This document shows, one piece after another, positions 28,799-38,244 of a DNA stretch of 64,000 bases. Under the pieces are notes generated by a model. It ran no database searches. It was not told the origin of the DNA and saw nothing but the letters and a program-made list of their open reading frames with translations. The stretch is from Amycolatopsis sp. MtRt-6 (GTDB lineage Bacteria; Actinomycetota; Actinomycetes; Mycobacteriales; Pseudonocardiaceae), in assembly GCF_017308975.1 (NCBI RefSeq), contig NZ_JADWPD010000001.1:287612-351611 (forward strand), in the 5' to 3' direction. How positions within the stretch are numbered: position 1 is the first letter of the stretch; the number at the start of each line of letters is the position of its first letter. The translations under genes and the position numbers were made by a program.

Positions 28799-30196
28799 AT
28801 GCGCTCGAAGATGCTGACCGCCGGGCTGGTCCTGGCGCTGACCGCCGCACTCGGGGGTGCGGCCCCGGCCGACGCGCGTCCTGGGGGACGACCGAAGCTG
28901 GCGGATCCGCACCCGTGCCCGGGCCAGCCGGGCTTCACGTGCTCGACCCTGACCGTGCCGCTCGACCACACCGGCCGCGTGCCGGGCACGCTCGCCCTGC
29001 CGGTGGCGACCGCGGACAACGCCGACGCGCCCAAGGGCGTCCTGCTGTTCCTCACCGGCGGCCCCGGCCAGGGCGGCGTCGGAACCATCACGCGGATCGC
29101 CAAGCAGCGGCTGCCGGAAGTCGCGAAGGACTACCGGATCGTGATGCTCGACCAGCGCGGCACCGGGCCGTCGGGGGCGTTGAAGTGTCCCGGCCTGCAG
29201 GCGGAGGTGGGCAGCTCGGACATCGCGACGCCGTCGGTCGACGCGGTGAAGGAGTGCGCGCGCATCCTCGGCGACACGGCACCGCTGTATTCGACCGACC
29301 AGAGCGTGGCGGACTTCGACCGGCTCCGGCAGGCACTGGGCGTGTCCAAGATGGTCGTCGACGGCGTCTCGTACGGCTCCTTCACGGCGGCCCGGTACGC
29401 GATCGCGCACCCGCACAACGTCAGCAAGGTCATCCTCGATTCGGTGCTGCCGCACCACGCGACGGCGTCGGCTTCGCTGTACCTGACGGGCCTGACGGCG
29501 GAAGCGCGCGTGCTGCGCGAAGCGTGCGCGGTGGCCCCGGCCTGCGGCTACGACCCGGCCGACGACCTGGCCTGGGTGGTCCGCCACCGCGGCACGGCGG
29601 ACGGAGTCCGGATCTTCGACACGATCGTGTCGTACGAGTTCGCCGACCCGACGTACCGCAACCCGGCGGCGGGCGACATCATCGGCGCGCTGCACGAGGC
29701 CCGCGGCGGCGCCCCGGCCCGGTTGGACGCACTGCTGGCGGCATACCAGCCGGGCGGCGACGACCCGGCGGCGTTCAGCTCCGGCCTCCACGCGGCAACG
29801 CTGTGCGCGGACGGCCGGTTCCCGTGGGGCACCGCGGCCACCCCGCTCGTGCTCCGCAGGCCGCTGCTTTCCCTGACGTCCCGCACGCTTCCGGAGTCGG
29901 CGACCTGGCCGTACACGACGGGAGTGGCCATGCAGCAGGGATTCGTCCAGACGTGCCTGCCGTGGCCGGCGGAACGCCCGGCCTCGAACCCGGCGGGGCC
30001 GTTGCCGGACGTCCCGGTACTGCTGCTCAACGGCGACCGGGACCTGTCGACGCCGTTGGAGTGGGCCCGCGAGGAAGCAGCCCAGGCGCCACAGGGGAAG
30101 CTGGTGATCGTGCCGGGCGAGTCGCATTCGATCCAGAATCGCGAACGCGGCCACGCGGGGAGGGACGCGGTGATCAGCTTCCTGCGGTCCACGTGA
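28799..30196 (+). CDS. Secreted alpha/beta hydrolase of the tripeptidyl-aminopeptidase type
   Basis: 465 residues with a signal peptide (about 1-26). The hydrolase fold shows LFLTGGPGQGG (oxyanion), nucleophile Ser191 in GVSYGS, Asp in LLNGDRDLSTP and His in VPGESHSIQ; the C-terminal part resembles the TAP-like domain. Probably an exported peptidase or esterase. Starts with ATG 28799; its last 23 bases overlap the converging P450 gene. Confidence 0.87.
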   Translation: MRSKMLTAGLVLALTAALGGAAPADARPGGRPKLADPHPCPGQPGFTCSTLTVPLDHTGRVPGTLALPVATADNADAPKGVLLFLTGGPGQGGVGTITRIAKQRLPEVAKDYRIVMLDQRGTGPSGALKCPGLQAEVGSSDIATPSVDAVKECARILGDTAPLYSTDQSVADFDRLRQALGVSKMVVDGVSYGSFTAARYAIAHPHNVSKVILDSVLPHHATASASLYLTGLTAEARVLREACAVAPACGYDPADDLAWVVRHRGTADGVRIFDTIVSYEFADPTYRNPAAGDIIGALHEARGGAPARLDALLAAYQPGGDDPAAFSSGLHAATLCADGRFPWGTAATPLVLRRPLLSLTSRTLPESATWPYTTGVAMQQGFVQTCLPWPAERPASNPAGPLPDVPVLLLNGDRDLSTPLEWAREEAAQAPQGKLVIVPGESHSIQNRERGHAGRDAVISFLRST

Positions 30197-31391
30197 CCGG
30201 CAGCTCGTGCACGCCGTAGATGTTCATGTCCGTGCGCAGCTTCACCTCCTCCGCCGGGACAGCCAGTGCCAGCGTCGGGAAGCGGCGCAGCAGGCCTTCG
30301 AAGCCCGCGCGCATCTCGATGCGGGCCAGCTGCTGGCCGAGGCATTGGTGCACGCCGTGGCCGAAGGACAGGAGGCCGCGGGCGTTGCGGTGGATGTCGA
30401 GGGTGTCCGGGTTCTCGAAGCGGCGGGGGTCGTGGTTGGCGGCCAGCAGGGAAACCACGACCGTCGAGCCCTTCGTGATCGTTTCGCCGCCGAGTTCGAG
30501 GTCCTCCGTGGCGTAGCGGAAGAAGATGTCGGCCACCGACAGGTAGCGCAGCAGTTCCTCCACCGCGCCCGGCAGCAGTTCCGCGTCGGCGCGCAGTTCG
30601 GCGCACTGCTCGGGGTTCTCCAGCAGTGCGAACGTGCCCAGTGACAGCATGTTGGCCGTCGTCTCGTGGCCGGCGAGCAGCAGCAGGAAGGCCGCTCCCG
30701 TCAGCTCTTCGACGGTCAGTTCTTCGTGCCGGGCCAGGTCGGACAGGATGTCTTCGCCGGGCTCGGCGCGCTTGCTCGTGACCAGCTCGGCCAGGTACGT
30801 GTTCAGCGCGATGTACGCGCCCATCTTCTCTTCGAGCGGCTGCTCGCGGACCATGAACTGCGCGGAATTGGCCTGGAAGGTGTCACGGTCCGCGTAGGGC
30901 ACGCCGAGCAGCTCGCAGATCACCAGCGACGGCACCGGGAGCGCGAACTCCTTCACCAGGTCGACCGGCGGGGCCAGCCGCGCCAGGTGGTCCAGCTGCC
31001 GCTCGACGATGTCGGCGATGTGCTCCTCAAGCTGCTTCATCCGCTTGACGGTGAAGGCGCCGGTGAGCTTGCGGCGCAGCCGGCTGTGGTCCGGCGGGTC
31101 CATCGCGATGAACATGCCGGGGATCTGCGGGGACGGCTCGGTGGCGGCGGGCATGCCCGTCTCGTACGGCACGTGGATGACGTCGAGGTCGAGGCGGGAG
31201 CTGAAGCGCGTGTCGGCCATCATCTGCCGGACCTCTTCGTAGCCGGTGACGAGCCAGCCCTCGTGCCCGTCGGGGAAGACGAGGGGGCTGACCGGGCGGG
31301 CGTCACGCAGCCGGGTCAGCGCCCGCGGCGGGTCGAAGGGCCCGGCGTCGCGGTCCATGGGGAGTCCGTGCGGGACGTCGACCTGGCTCAT
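30174..31391 (-). CDS. Cytochrome P450
   Basis: A 405-residue soluble bacterial P450. I-helix AGHETTAN, ExxR in EELLR, and heme-binding FGHGVHQCLG with proximal Cys350. Typical for actinomycete oxidative tailoring or xenobiotic metabolism. AGGAAAG precedes ATG 31391. It is divergent from the AfsR-like regulator across 98 bases, so it may be a target of it. No ferredoxin gene adjoins it. Confidence 0.93.
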   Translation of the reverse strand: MSQVDVPHGLPMDRDAGPFDPPRALTRLRDARPVSPLVFPDGHEGWLVTGYEEVRQMMADTRFSSRLDLDVIHVPYETGMPAATEPSPQIPGMFIAMDPPDHSRLRRKLTGAFTVKRMKQLEEHIADIVERQLDHLARLAPPVDLVKEFALPVPSLVICELLGVPYADRDTFQANSAQFMVREQPLEEKMGAYIALNTYLAELVTSKRAEPGEDILSDLARHEELTVEELTGAAFLLLLAGHETTANMLSLGTFALLENPEQCAELRADAELLPGAVEELLRYLSVADIFFRYATEDLELGGETITKGSTVVVSLLAANHDPRRFENPDTLDIHRNARGLLSFGHGVHQCLGQQLARIEMRAGFEGLLRRFPTLALAVPAEEVKLRTDMNIYGVHELPVTWTAGS

Positions 31392-31489
31392 CGGCTTTCC
31401 TTTCGTGGTGTGTGGGACAACCATCGCCGACCCGGCTGACACGGGCCTGACACGCCTCGGACACGGCAGGTCGTGGCAAGATCGGCCGG

Positions 31490-34400
31490 GTGCAGATCGG
31501 GATCCTGGGGCCCTTCGAAGTGCGCACGGACGACGGCGTGCTCGCCGATGTGCCGGGCGCCCGGTTGCGCGGACTGCTGGTCGCGCTCGCGCTCGAACCC
31601 GGTCAGGTGGTCCCGAAGGGGACCCTGGTCGACTGGATCTGGGGTGAGCAGCCGCCCGCCGAAGCGGCGAACGCCTTGCAGCGCCTGGTTTCCCGGCTGC
31701 GCAAGGCCCTGCCCGACGGCTCGGTCGACGGACGGCCCACCGGCTACCGGCTGGTCGTGTCGCCGGACGACGTCGACGCCGTGCGGTTCGAACGACTCGT
31801 CGGCCAGGCCCGGACGGAGGACGACCCGCGGCGCCTGCGCGAGGCCCTCGCCCTCTGGCGGGGTGCCGCCATGCAGGACGTCGAACTGCCGGAGAGCGCG
31901 GCGTTCGAGGCCGCGGTCACCCGGCTCGAGGGGCTGCGCCTGGCCGCCTTGGAGGACCGGTTCGACGCGGAGGTCCGGCTCGGCCGCGGTGCCGAGCTGG
32001 TCACCGAGCTGACCGACCTGGTGGCCGCGCACCCGATGCGCGAACGGCTGGTCGCCGCGTTGATGCGGGCCCTCGTCGCGACCGGCCGCGACACCGAGGC
32101 ACTGCTCGTCTACGAACGTACGCGGGAAACCCTGGCCGACTCCCTCGGCGTCGACCCGTCGCCGGAGCTGGCCGAGGTGCACGTCGCGCTGCTGCGCGGC
32201 GAACTGGGCCGGCGCGAGGAGCCCCGGCAGACGAACCTGCGGGCCGAGCTGACCAGTTACGTCGGCAAGGACGCCGACGTCGCCGCGGTCCGCGAGCTCA
32301 TCGCCGAGCACCGGCTCACGACCGTGATCGGCCCGGGCGGCTCCGGCAAGACCCGGCTGGCCACGGAAACCGCGCGCCGGCTGCTCGACGCCCAGCCGGA
32401 CGGGGCCTGGGTGGTGGAGCTCGCCGGGATCGGCGCGGACGGCGACGTCGCCCAGGCGACGCTCGGCGCGCTCAAGCTGCGAGACGCGCTGCTCGGCGAG
32501 GCGCCGGACGCCGAACCGGCGGAACGGGTCATCGCCGCCCTCCGTGACCGCGAAATGCTGCTGGTCCTGGACAACTGCGAGCACGTCATCGAGTCCGCGG
32601 CGGCGTTCGCGCACCGGGTGCTCGGCGAGTGCCGCCGGCTGCGGATCCTCGCGACCAGCCGGGAACCGCTCGGCATCACCGGCGAAGCGCTGTGGCAGCT
32701 CGCGCCGCTGGTCCTACCGCCGGAAGGCGCCGATCCCGCCGAAATCGAAGCGGCGCCGGCCGTCCGGCTGCTGCGGGACCGGGCCGGCGCGGTGCGCAAG
32801 GAACTCGCGACCGACGCCGCCGCGTTGCCGACGCTCGCGCGCGTCTGCCGGGCCCTGGACGGGATGCCGCTGGCCATCGAGCTCGCGGCGGCCCGGTTGC
32901 GCACCATGTCCCTCGACCAGCTCGCGCACGGCCTCGACAACCGTTTCCGGCTGCTGACCGGTGGCAGCCGGACCGCGCTGCCCCGGCACCGGACATTGCG
33001 CGCGGTCATCGATTGGAGCTGGGAGCTGCTCACCGACGCCGAACGCGTGGTGCTGCGCCGCCTCGCGGTCTTCGCCGGCGGGGCGAGCCTGGAGGCGGCC
33101 GAGCGGGTCTGCGGCGGCGAAGTCCTCGAGCTGCTGACGGCGTTGACCGAGAAGTCGCTGGTGGTGGTCATCGACGGCGACGGCGCGCCGCGGTACCGGA
33201 TGCTCGGCACGATCAAGGAGTACGCCGAGCAGCGCCTCGCGGAAGCCGGGGAAACGGAGCAGGCGCGGCACGCGCACCTGGCGTACGTCACCGAGCTGAC
33301 GGAGACCGCGAAACCGCACCTCCGCCGGGCCGAGCAGCTGGAGTGGCTGGCCAAGCTCGAGGCCGAGCACGAGAACATCGCCGCCGCGATGCGCGGGGCA
33401 CTCGCGGCAGGCGAAGCGGCGAACGCGATGCGGCTCGCGGCGAGCGCGGCTTGGTACTGGTGGCTCGGCGGCCACCGGGCGGAAGGCAACGAGCTGGTGC
33501 TGGCGGCCACCGCCGTTCCCGGCGAAGTGCCGGAGGAGATCCGCGGCGTCGTGTACTCGTTCGTCGTGCAGTTCGTCGTGTCCGGGCAGCAGAGCGACGA
33601 ATCACGGGCGGTGGACTGGATCCGCAAGGCCTACGAGATCAGCCTGCGGGTGCCTGCCCGCGAAGTGGAGCTGAGGTTCGCGCCGGCGCTGGAACGCCTG
33701 CTGCGCGGGCCGGACGCGGCGCTGACCGCGTTCGAGCCGCTGCTCGCCGACGAAGATCCGTGGGCCCGCGCCGTGGCCCGGCTGCAGCTCGGCAAGATGC
33801 GGATCCAGCTCGGCCGCGGCGACGAGGAGGCGGACGCCCACCTCGAAACGGCGCTCGCCGAGTTCCGCGCCACCGGTGAGCGGTGGGGGACGTCGTTCGC
33901 GCTGACCGAGCTGGCCGACCACCTCGCCGTGCGCGGCGAGTTCGGCCGGGCTTGCGCGCACTACGAGGAAGCGGTCGCGGTCGTCACCGAGGTCGGGGCG
34001 ATCGAGGACGTCGTGCGGATGCGGATGCGCCAGGCCCAGCTGTACTGGCTGCTCGGCGACGAAGCCGCCAGTGCGGCCGCGCTGGCCGACGCACAACGGT
34101 CCGCCGAACGGGTCGCCTGGCCGAACGCGCTGGCCGACCTGGCGCTGTCGAAGGCGGAACTCGCCCGCTGGCGCGGCGACGCGGAGCAGGCCCGCCACCA
34201 GCTCGACGTCGCGACCGCGATGCTCGGCGACGACGCCAAGACGGCGCACGTCCGCGCGGTGGCCGAGGACCTGCTCGGCTACCTCGCCGATGACCTCGGC
34301 GAGTCCCGTGGCCACCGCGTCGCGGCGTTCCGCGCGGCGGTCGAGGCGGGCTACCCGCTGACGCTCGCCCAGGTCGTCGTGGGGGTCGCGGATCTCGCGC

Positions 34401-34606
34401 TGCGCACCGGCGAAGACGAGCAGGCCGCCCGGCTGCTCGCGGCGAGCGCCGTCCTGCGCGGCCTGCCGGACCGGTCCCACCCGGACGCGACCCGGATCGC
34501 GGAAACCGCACGACGTCGCCTCGGTGACACGCGGTTCACCGAGGCGACGCGGGAGGGTGCGGAAGGGAACTGGCAGGAGCTGGTCGAGGTCACGCTCGCT
34601 TCGTGA
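31490..34606 (+). CDS. AfsR/SARP-type STAND transcriptional regulator
   Basis: 1038 residues. An OmpR-like winged helix (about 1-90), a bacterial transcriptional activation domain (about 95-240), an NB-ARC-type ATPase with Walker A GPGGSGKT (about 281-288) and Walker B LLVLDNCEHV, a winged-helix module and a long TPR-like helical C-terminus. Such proteins activate secondary-metabolism or transport genes once ligand or phosphorylation releases the ATPase. Flanking P450 and drug-exporter genes are the likely regulon. GTG start at 31490. Confidence 0.9.
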   Translation: MQIGILGPFEVRTDDGVLADVPGARLRGLLVALALEPGQVVPKGTLVDWIWGEQPPAEAANALQRLVSRLRKALPDGSVDGRPTGYRLVVSPDDVDAVRFERLVGQARTEDDPRRLREALALWRGAAMQDVELPESAAFEAAVTRLEGLRLAALEDRFDAEVRLGRGAELVTELTDLVAAHPMRERLVAALMRALVATGRDTEALLVYERTRETLADSLGVDPSPELAEVHVALLRGELGRREEPRQTNLRAELTSYVGKDADVAAVRELIAEHRLTTVIGPGGSGKTRLATETARRLLDAQPDGAWVVELAGIGADGDVAQATLGALKLRDALLGEAPDAEPAERVIAALRDREMLLVLDNCEHVIESAAAFAHRVLGECRRLRILATSREPLGITGEALWQLAPLVLPPEGADPAEIEAAPAVRLLRDRAGAVRKELATDAAALPTLARVCRALDGMPLAIELAAARLRTMSLDQLAHGLDNRFRLLTGGSRTALPRHRTLRAVIDWSWELLTDAERVVLRRLAVFAGGASLEAAERVCGGEVLELLTALTEKSLVVVIDGDGAPRYRMLGTIKEYAEQRLAEAGETEQARHAHLAYVTELTETAKPHLRRAEQLEWLAKLEAEHENIAAAMRGALAAGEAANAMRLAASAAWYWWLGGHRAEGNELVLAATAVPGEVPEEIRGVVYSFVVQFVVSGQQSDESRAVDWIRKAYEISLRVPAREVELRFAPALERLLRGPDAALTAFEPLLADEDPWARAVARLQLGKMRIQLGRGDEEADAHLETALAEFRATGERWGTSFALTELADHLAVRGEFGRACAHYEEAVAVVTEVGAIEDVVRMRMRQAQLYWLLGDEAASAAALADAQRSAERVAWPNALADLALSKAELARWRGDAEQARHQLDVATAMLGDDAKTAHVRAVAEDLLGYLADDLGESRGHRVAAFRAAVEAGYPLTLAQVVVGVADLALRTGEDEQAARLLAASAVLRGLPDRSHPDATRIAETARRRLGDTRFTEATREGAEGNWQELVEVTLAS

Positions 34607-35339
34607 ACTTCGCCCGCGCCCAGACGTACCCGATCACCGCGATCCCGGCGCACCAGGCGACCGCGGCGATCGCGTAGCCGGTCGACGGGGTGCCGGTGAG
34701 GAGCCCGCGCACGGTTTCGATGATCGGCGTGAAGGGCTGGTATTCGGCGAATTCCCGGAGGCCGGGGCCCATCTTTTCGGCGGGCACGATCGCGCTGCTG
34801 AAGAACGGCAGCATCACCAGCGGCACCGCGCCCATGCCCGCCGTTTCCGGCGATTTCGCGGCCAGCCCCAAGGCGACCGTGAACCAGCCGGCCGCGAAGG
34901 CGAGCAGCAGGACCATGCCGACGACGCCGAGCCAGTCGAGGAAACCCGCCGACGGGCTGAAGCCGAGCAGGAAAGCGACGCCGACGAGGGCCGCGATGGC
35001 GACGACGTTGGTCAGCACGCTCGCGATGACGTGTCCGGTGAGGACCGCGCCCCGCGAGACGTCCATGACCTTGAAGCGGTTGATGATGCCCTTCGTCATG
35101 TCGGAGTTGACCGAGGTCGCCGTGCCGCCGAGGCCGTAGCAGATGGCGAGCAGCATCAGGCCGGGCGTCGCGTAGTCGACGTAATCGACTCCGACGTCGA
35201 ACGCGTCTCCGAGCATGTACACGAACATCAGCATGAGCACGATCGGCATCAGGACCGCGTTGAAGACGGACGTCGGATTGCGCGCGATGTGCTTGAAGTT
35301 GCGGCGCAGCATGACGGTCGCGTGGGATGGGGTGCTCAT
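34590..35339 (-). CDS. DrrB-type ABC-2 exporter permease
   Basis: 249 residues, six membrane helices. ARNPTSVFNAVLMPIVLMLMF and the ABC-2 segment SRGAVLTGHVIASVLTN are typical of daunorubicin-resistance permeases, as is EYQPFTPIIETVRGLLTG near the end. The ATG overlaps the ATPase stop by 4 bases. Its end overlaps the AfsR-like gene by 17 bases (converging). Confidence 0.9.
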   Translation of the reverse strand: MSTPSHATVMLRRNFKHIARNPTSVFNAVLMPIVLMLMFVYMLGDAFDVGVDYVDYATPGLMLLAICYGLGGTATSVNSDMTKGIINRFKVMDVSRGAVLTGHVIASVLTNVVAIAALVGVAFLLGFSPSAGFLDWLGVVGMVLLLAFAAGWFTVALGLAAKSPETAGMGAVPLVMLPFFSSAIVPAEKMGPGLREFAEYQPFTPIIETVRGLLTGTPSTGYAIAAVAWCAGIAVIGYVWARAKFTKRA

Positions 35340-36271
35340 TTCGCAGCCACCTCCGTGGTGTGGCCCGTGAGGGCGAGGAAGACGTCGTCGAGGTCGGGGG
35401 TGTGGACGGAAAACTCTTCGGCGCTGAGCGCGTATTCGTCGAGCCGGTCGAGCAGGAGGCGAAGCGATTTCGAACCGCCGTCACCGGGCACGCGCAGGGC
35501 CAGTGCCTCGTCGTCGCGCGTGGCGTCGGTGAGGACGCGGGCGGCGGCGTCGAGCTCGGCGGCGGTGGCGAACCGGAGCCGGACGTGGGTGCCGGGGATC
35601 CGGCGCTTGAGCTCGTCCGCGGTGCCCTGGGCGACCAGGCGGCCCTGGTCGAGCACCGCGATGCGGTCGGCGAGCTGGTCGGCTTCCTCGAGGTACTGGG
35701 TGGTCAGGAAGATGGTCACGCCGTCGGCGACCAGGTCGCGGATGATCGCCCACATCGTCCGGCGGCTGCGCGGGTCCAGGCCGGTCGTCGGCTCGTCGAG
35801 GAAGATGATCCGCGGACGGCCGACGAGCGTCATCGCCAGGTCGAGCTTCCGGCGCATGCCCCCGGAGTAGGTCGACGCCGGCTTCTTCGCCGCCTCGGTG
35901 AGTTCGAACCGCTCCAGCAGGCCGGCGACGACGCGCTTGCCGTCGTCGACCCCGCTGAGGTCGACCATGAGCTGGAGGTTTTCTTCACCGGTCAGCAGCT
36001 CGTCCACGGCCGCGAACTGGCCGGTGACGCCGATCGCGGACCGGACTTTCCGGGTCTCGGTCGCGATGTCGTACCCGGCGACGCGGACCGTGCCGCCGTC
36101 GGCCTTGAGCAGCGTGGTCAGGACGTTGACCATGGTGGTCTTGCCGGCCCCGTTCGGGCCGAGGAGGGAGAAGATCGTCCCCGCGGGGACGTCCAAGTCG
36201 ATGCCGTCCAGCACGACTTTGTCCTGGTAGGCCTTCCGGAGCCCGGAAGCCGTGATCGCCGTTTCGGTCAT
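35336..36271 (-). CDS. DrrA-type ABC exporter ATPase
   Basis: 311 residues: Walker A GPNGAGKTT, signature STYSGGMRRKLDLA, Walker B IIFLDEPTTGLD, H-loop replaced by Gln in FLTTQYLEEAD (usual for DrrA), and the DrrA C-terminal domain. It exports drugs or lipids with the permease downstream. ATG 36271 (MTETAITASGLRKAY) is the proper N-terminus; further upstream codons are not convincing. Confidence 0.92.
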   Translation of the reverse strand: MTETAITASGLRKAYQDKVVLDGIDLDVPAGTIFSLLGPNGAGKTTMVNVLTTLLKADGGTVRVAGYDIATETRKVRSAIGVTGQFAAVDELLTGEENLQLMVDLSGVDDGKRVVAGLLERFELTEAAKKPASTYSGGMRRKLDLAMTLVGRPRIIFLDEPTTGLDPRSRRTMWAIIRDLVADGVTIFLTTQYLEEADQLADRIAVLDQGRLVAQGTADELKRRIPGTHVRLRFATAAELDAAARVLTDATRDDEALALRVPGDGGSKSLRLLLDRLDEYALSAEEFSVHTPDLDDVFLALTGHTTEVAAK

Positions 36272-36367
36272 GGGAACACTGTCATCGGGCGGCCTGACAC
36301 CGGCCTGACCCCGACCTGACACGTCCTCGGGTGTCACATTCCGTAGCGTGCCATCGACTGCAGTGGT

Positions 36368-37642
36368 GTGGACGAGATACCGCCTCCGCCCGTGCTGACC
36401 GACCTGACCGAGGTCGAACGACAGGTGGTCGACGCCGCCCGCCGTGGAGAAGCTGTCAAGCCCGCCACCACGATGACGGCGGAAGAACTGGCGGTCACCG
36501 ACGACGCCGAACTTCGGGTACGAGCCGATCTGCTGCGCGAACTGCTCCGCGGCCTGCGCGGTGACCTCGACCCCCGCGGAATCCGGATAGTGGGTGTACG
36601 GGTCGTCGGAGAGCTCGACCTCGACCACGTCACCGCCGTCACCGGCCTGCACTTGTACCAATGTGCGCTGCCGGACGGCGTCTCTTGCCGATACGCGCGC
36701 CTTCGCGACCTGTATTTGGACGGAAGCCTGCTCACCTACCTGCGTGCCGACGGCCTCCGCACCGACAGCAACCTGTTCGTGCGGGACGCCACCATCACCG
36801 ACACCAGAAAAAACGGTGCGATCCGGCTGATCGGTGCCCACATCGGCGGCCAGGCTGTCCTGCTGATGTCCAGCCTGGACAACAGTTCAGGTCCGCTCCT
36901 GGTAATGCACGAGGCGCAGGTCACCGGGGCGTTGTTTCCCCCGACGTCGCTGGTGTGTCCGGCCGGCCGGCAGGAGGTGGGCCGCCGTGGCTGTCCTGAC
37001 CGCGATCGCACCATCACGGCCCACGGATTGACCTTCCCGATCCTGCGGGAAACGTCATGGCGGCAATGGCTGCACCTGCTGGTTCACCACACCCCCACCT
37101 ATTGGCCCCAGCCCTTCCAGCAACTCGCCGCCACCGAGCGCGCCGCCGGCCACGACAACAACGCCCGCGAAGTGCTGATCACCCAGCAACACGAACTCCG
37201 CCGCCGCACCCCTCAGGCTCTGGGCAACCGGTTCGCTCGCGGGCGGCACGCGCTCTGGGGCCGGCTCGGCCGCTACGGCTACCGCGCCCACCGCCTCGTC
37301 ACCGCCCTCGCCGTCGTTCTCACCCTCGCCGCCGGCCTCGGCCTGCTCGCCGGACACGTCACGACCCGCCCCGGTCACCACGCCGCCGAACGCGTCCCGC
37401 CCGCCACCGCAAAACCCGGCGCCCCCGGCACGCCTTGCTCACCCGTCGAACTCATCGGACTCGGCATCGACCGCGGACTCCCCCTCGGCGCCACCGGCAT
37501 TCGCGCCCACTGCGACCTCGACACCGCCACCGCCTGGGGCCAAACCTTCACCGCCGTCCTCTGGGCACTCCAAGCCCTCCTCTGGGGCCTGGCCACCCTC
37601 GCCATCGCCGCCTACACCGGCCTCGTCCGCAAACCCACCTGA
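36368..37642 (+). CDS. Membrane-associated protein with pentapeptide-like N-terminal part
   Basis: 424 residues. The N-terminal half (about 60-200) has the short-period strands of a right-handed beta-helix, loosely pentapeptide-like (LDLDHVTAV, LYQCALPDG, LRDLYLDGS). The middle (RQWLHLLVHHTPTYWPQPFQQLA, AAGHDNNAREVLI in pieces) resembles Streptomyces proteins labelled membrane-associated oxidoreductase, though no cofactor motif is seen. Two C-terminal helices (about 313-333 and 396-418) flank a Cys-containing loop. Compared with those relatives the beta-helix part looks short. Function unknown. Confidence 0.65.
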   Translation: MDEIPPPPVLTDLTEVERQVVDAARRGEAVKPATTMTAEELAVTDDAELRVRADLLRELLRGLRGDLDPRGIRIVGVRVVGELDLDHVTAVTGLHLYQCALPDGVSCRYARLRDLYLDGSLLTYLRADGLRTDSNLFVRDATITDTRKNGAIRLIGAHIGGQAVLLMSSLDNSSGPLLVMHEAQVTGALFPPTSLVCPAGRQEVGRRGCPDRDRTITAHGLTFPILRETSWRQWLHLLVHHTPTYWPQPFQQLAATERAAGHDNNAREVLITQQHELRRRTPQALGNRFARGRHALWGRLGRYGYRAHRLVTALAVVLTLAAGLGLLAGHVTTRPGHHAAERVPPATAKPGAPGTPCSPVELIGLGIDRGLPLGATGIRAHCDLDTATAWGQTFTAVLWALQALLWGLATLAIAAYTGLVRKPT

Positions 37643-37716
37643 CAACCGCGTTGCAAAGGTGCGAACCCGGGGCGAGGGGCACGCAGGGGGCACGGTGGGA
37701 GGTACGGACGCCTTAT

Positions 37717-37767
37717 ACGACGAAGGCCAGGCGAGAGGAAGCACCCCTCTTACCTGGCCGTTGTCGT
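37717..37767 (-). terminator. Probable terminator of tRNA-Ala
   Basis: A stem of 7 bp (GGCCAGG/CCTGGCC) extended by 5 bp (ACGAC/GTCGT) beyond an internal loop, with a smaller GAGG/CCTC hairpin inside, lies 14 bases past the tRNA 3' end. Confidence 0.4.
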
Positions 37768-37780
37768 GTCTTCTGCGGTG

Positions 37781-37853
37781 TGGAGCTGAGGGGAATCGAA
37801 CCCCTGACCCCCGCCTTGCAAAGGCGGTGCTCTACCAATTGAGCTACAGCCCC
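37781..37853 (-). tRNA. tRNA-Ala (anticodon TGC)
   Basis: A 73-nt cloverleaf. Acceptor GGGGCTG pairs with CAGCTCC and contains the G3-U70 identity pair of alanine tRNAs. The anticodon stem CCGCC/GGCGG encloses TTTGCAA, giving TGC; the T-loop is GTTCGATTC. The CCA end is not encoded. It is the alaT counterpart of the gyrA region. Confidence 0.95.
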
Positions 37854-37885
37854 GGACGCGGGCGGCAAGCCGCCCGCGGGAAACC

Positions 37886-38053
37886 TCAGTTGTGGGAAGC
37901 GCCCGCCGGCTTGGCCGGGGTGGTGCCGTTGGTGGAGGGGACCGGCGCGGTCGCCTCGCGCCACAGGTCGGCTTCGGCCTTGGCTGCCTTGTTGCGCTTG
38001 ACGACGAACAGAACGCCGCCCGCGATGACGGCGAGTGCCAGCAGCTTCTTCAC
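37886..38053 (-). CDS. DLW-39 family small protein
   Basis: 55 residues starting MKKLLALAVIAGGVLFVVKR (GTG start), with one hydrophobic helix (4-19), a charged segment containing the family's DLWREAT motif and a Pro/Thr-rich tail. DLW-39 peptides are widespread in actinobacteria and lie beside tRNA-Ala/gyrA, as here. AGAAGGGGG precedes the start. Function unknown. Missed easily because of its size. Confidence 0.85.
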   Translation of the reverse strand: MKKLLALAVIAGGVLFVVKRNKAAKAEADLWREATAPVPSTNGTTPAKPAGASHN

Positions 38054-38125
38054 CGAAGCCCCCTTCTCAGCTTGCTTCCCTTGCCCGTGATGTTACTGCA
38101 CCGGCGCCGGGTGGTGTCGGGTGCC

Positions 38126-38147
38126 GTTGGTTCCACGTGGAACCAAC
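38126..38147. promoter_or_regulatory. parS-like perfect palindrome
   Basis: A perfect 22-bp palindrome (half-site GTTGGTTCCAC) has the core GTTCCACGTGGAAC, which differs from the ParB-site core GTTTCACGTGAAAC by one base in each half. It lies in a 190-base intergenic stretch near the expected origin side, where parS sites cluster. Confidence 0.6.
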
Positions 38148-38244
38148 ATCAACGCAGGTAAGCGACGTCACACGCAGCGCGAAATACCCGGGCGTGGGCG
38201 GCTCGTTGTACCGGGTGGCCGGTGGACGCCCCGGCCGTGCCTGC

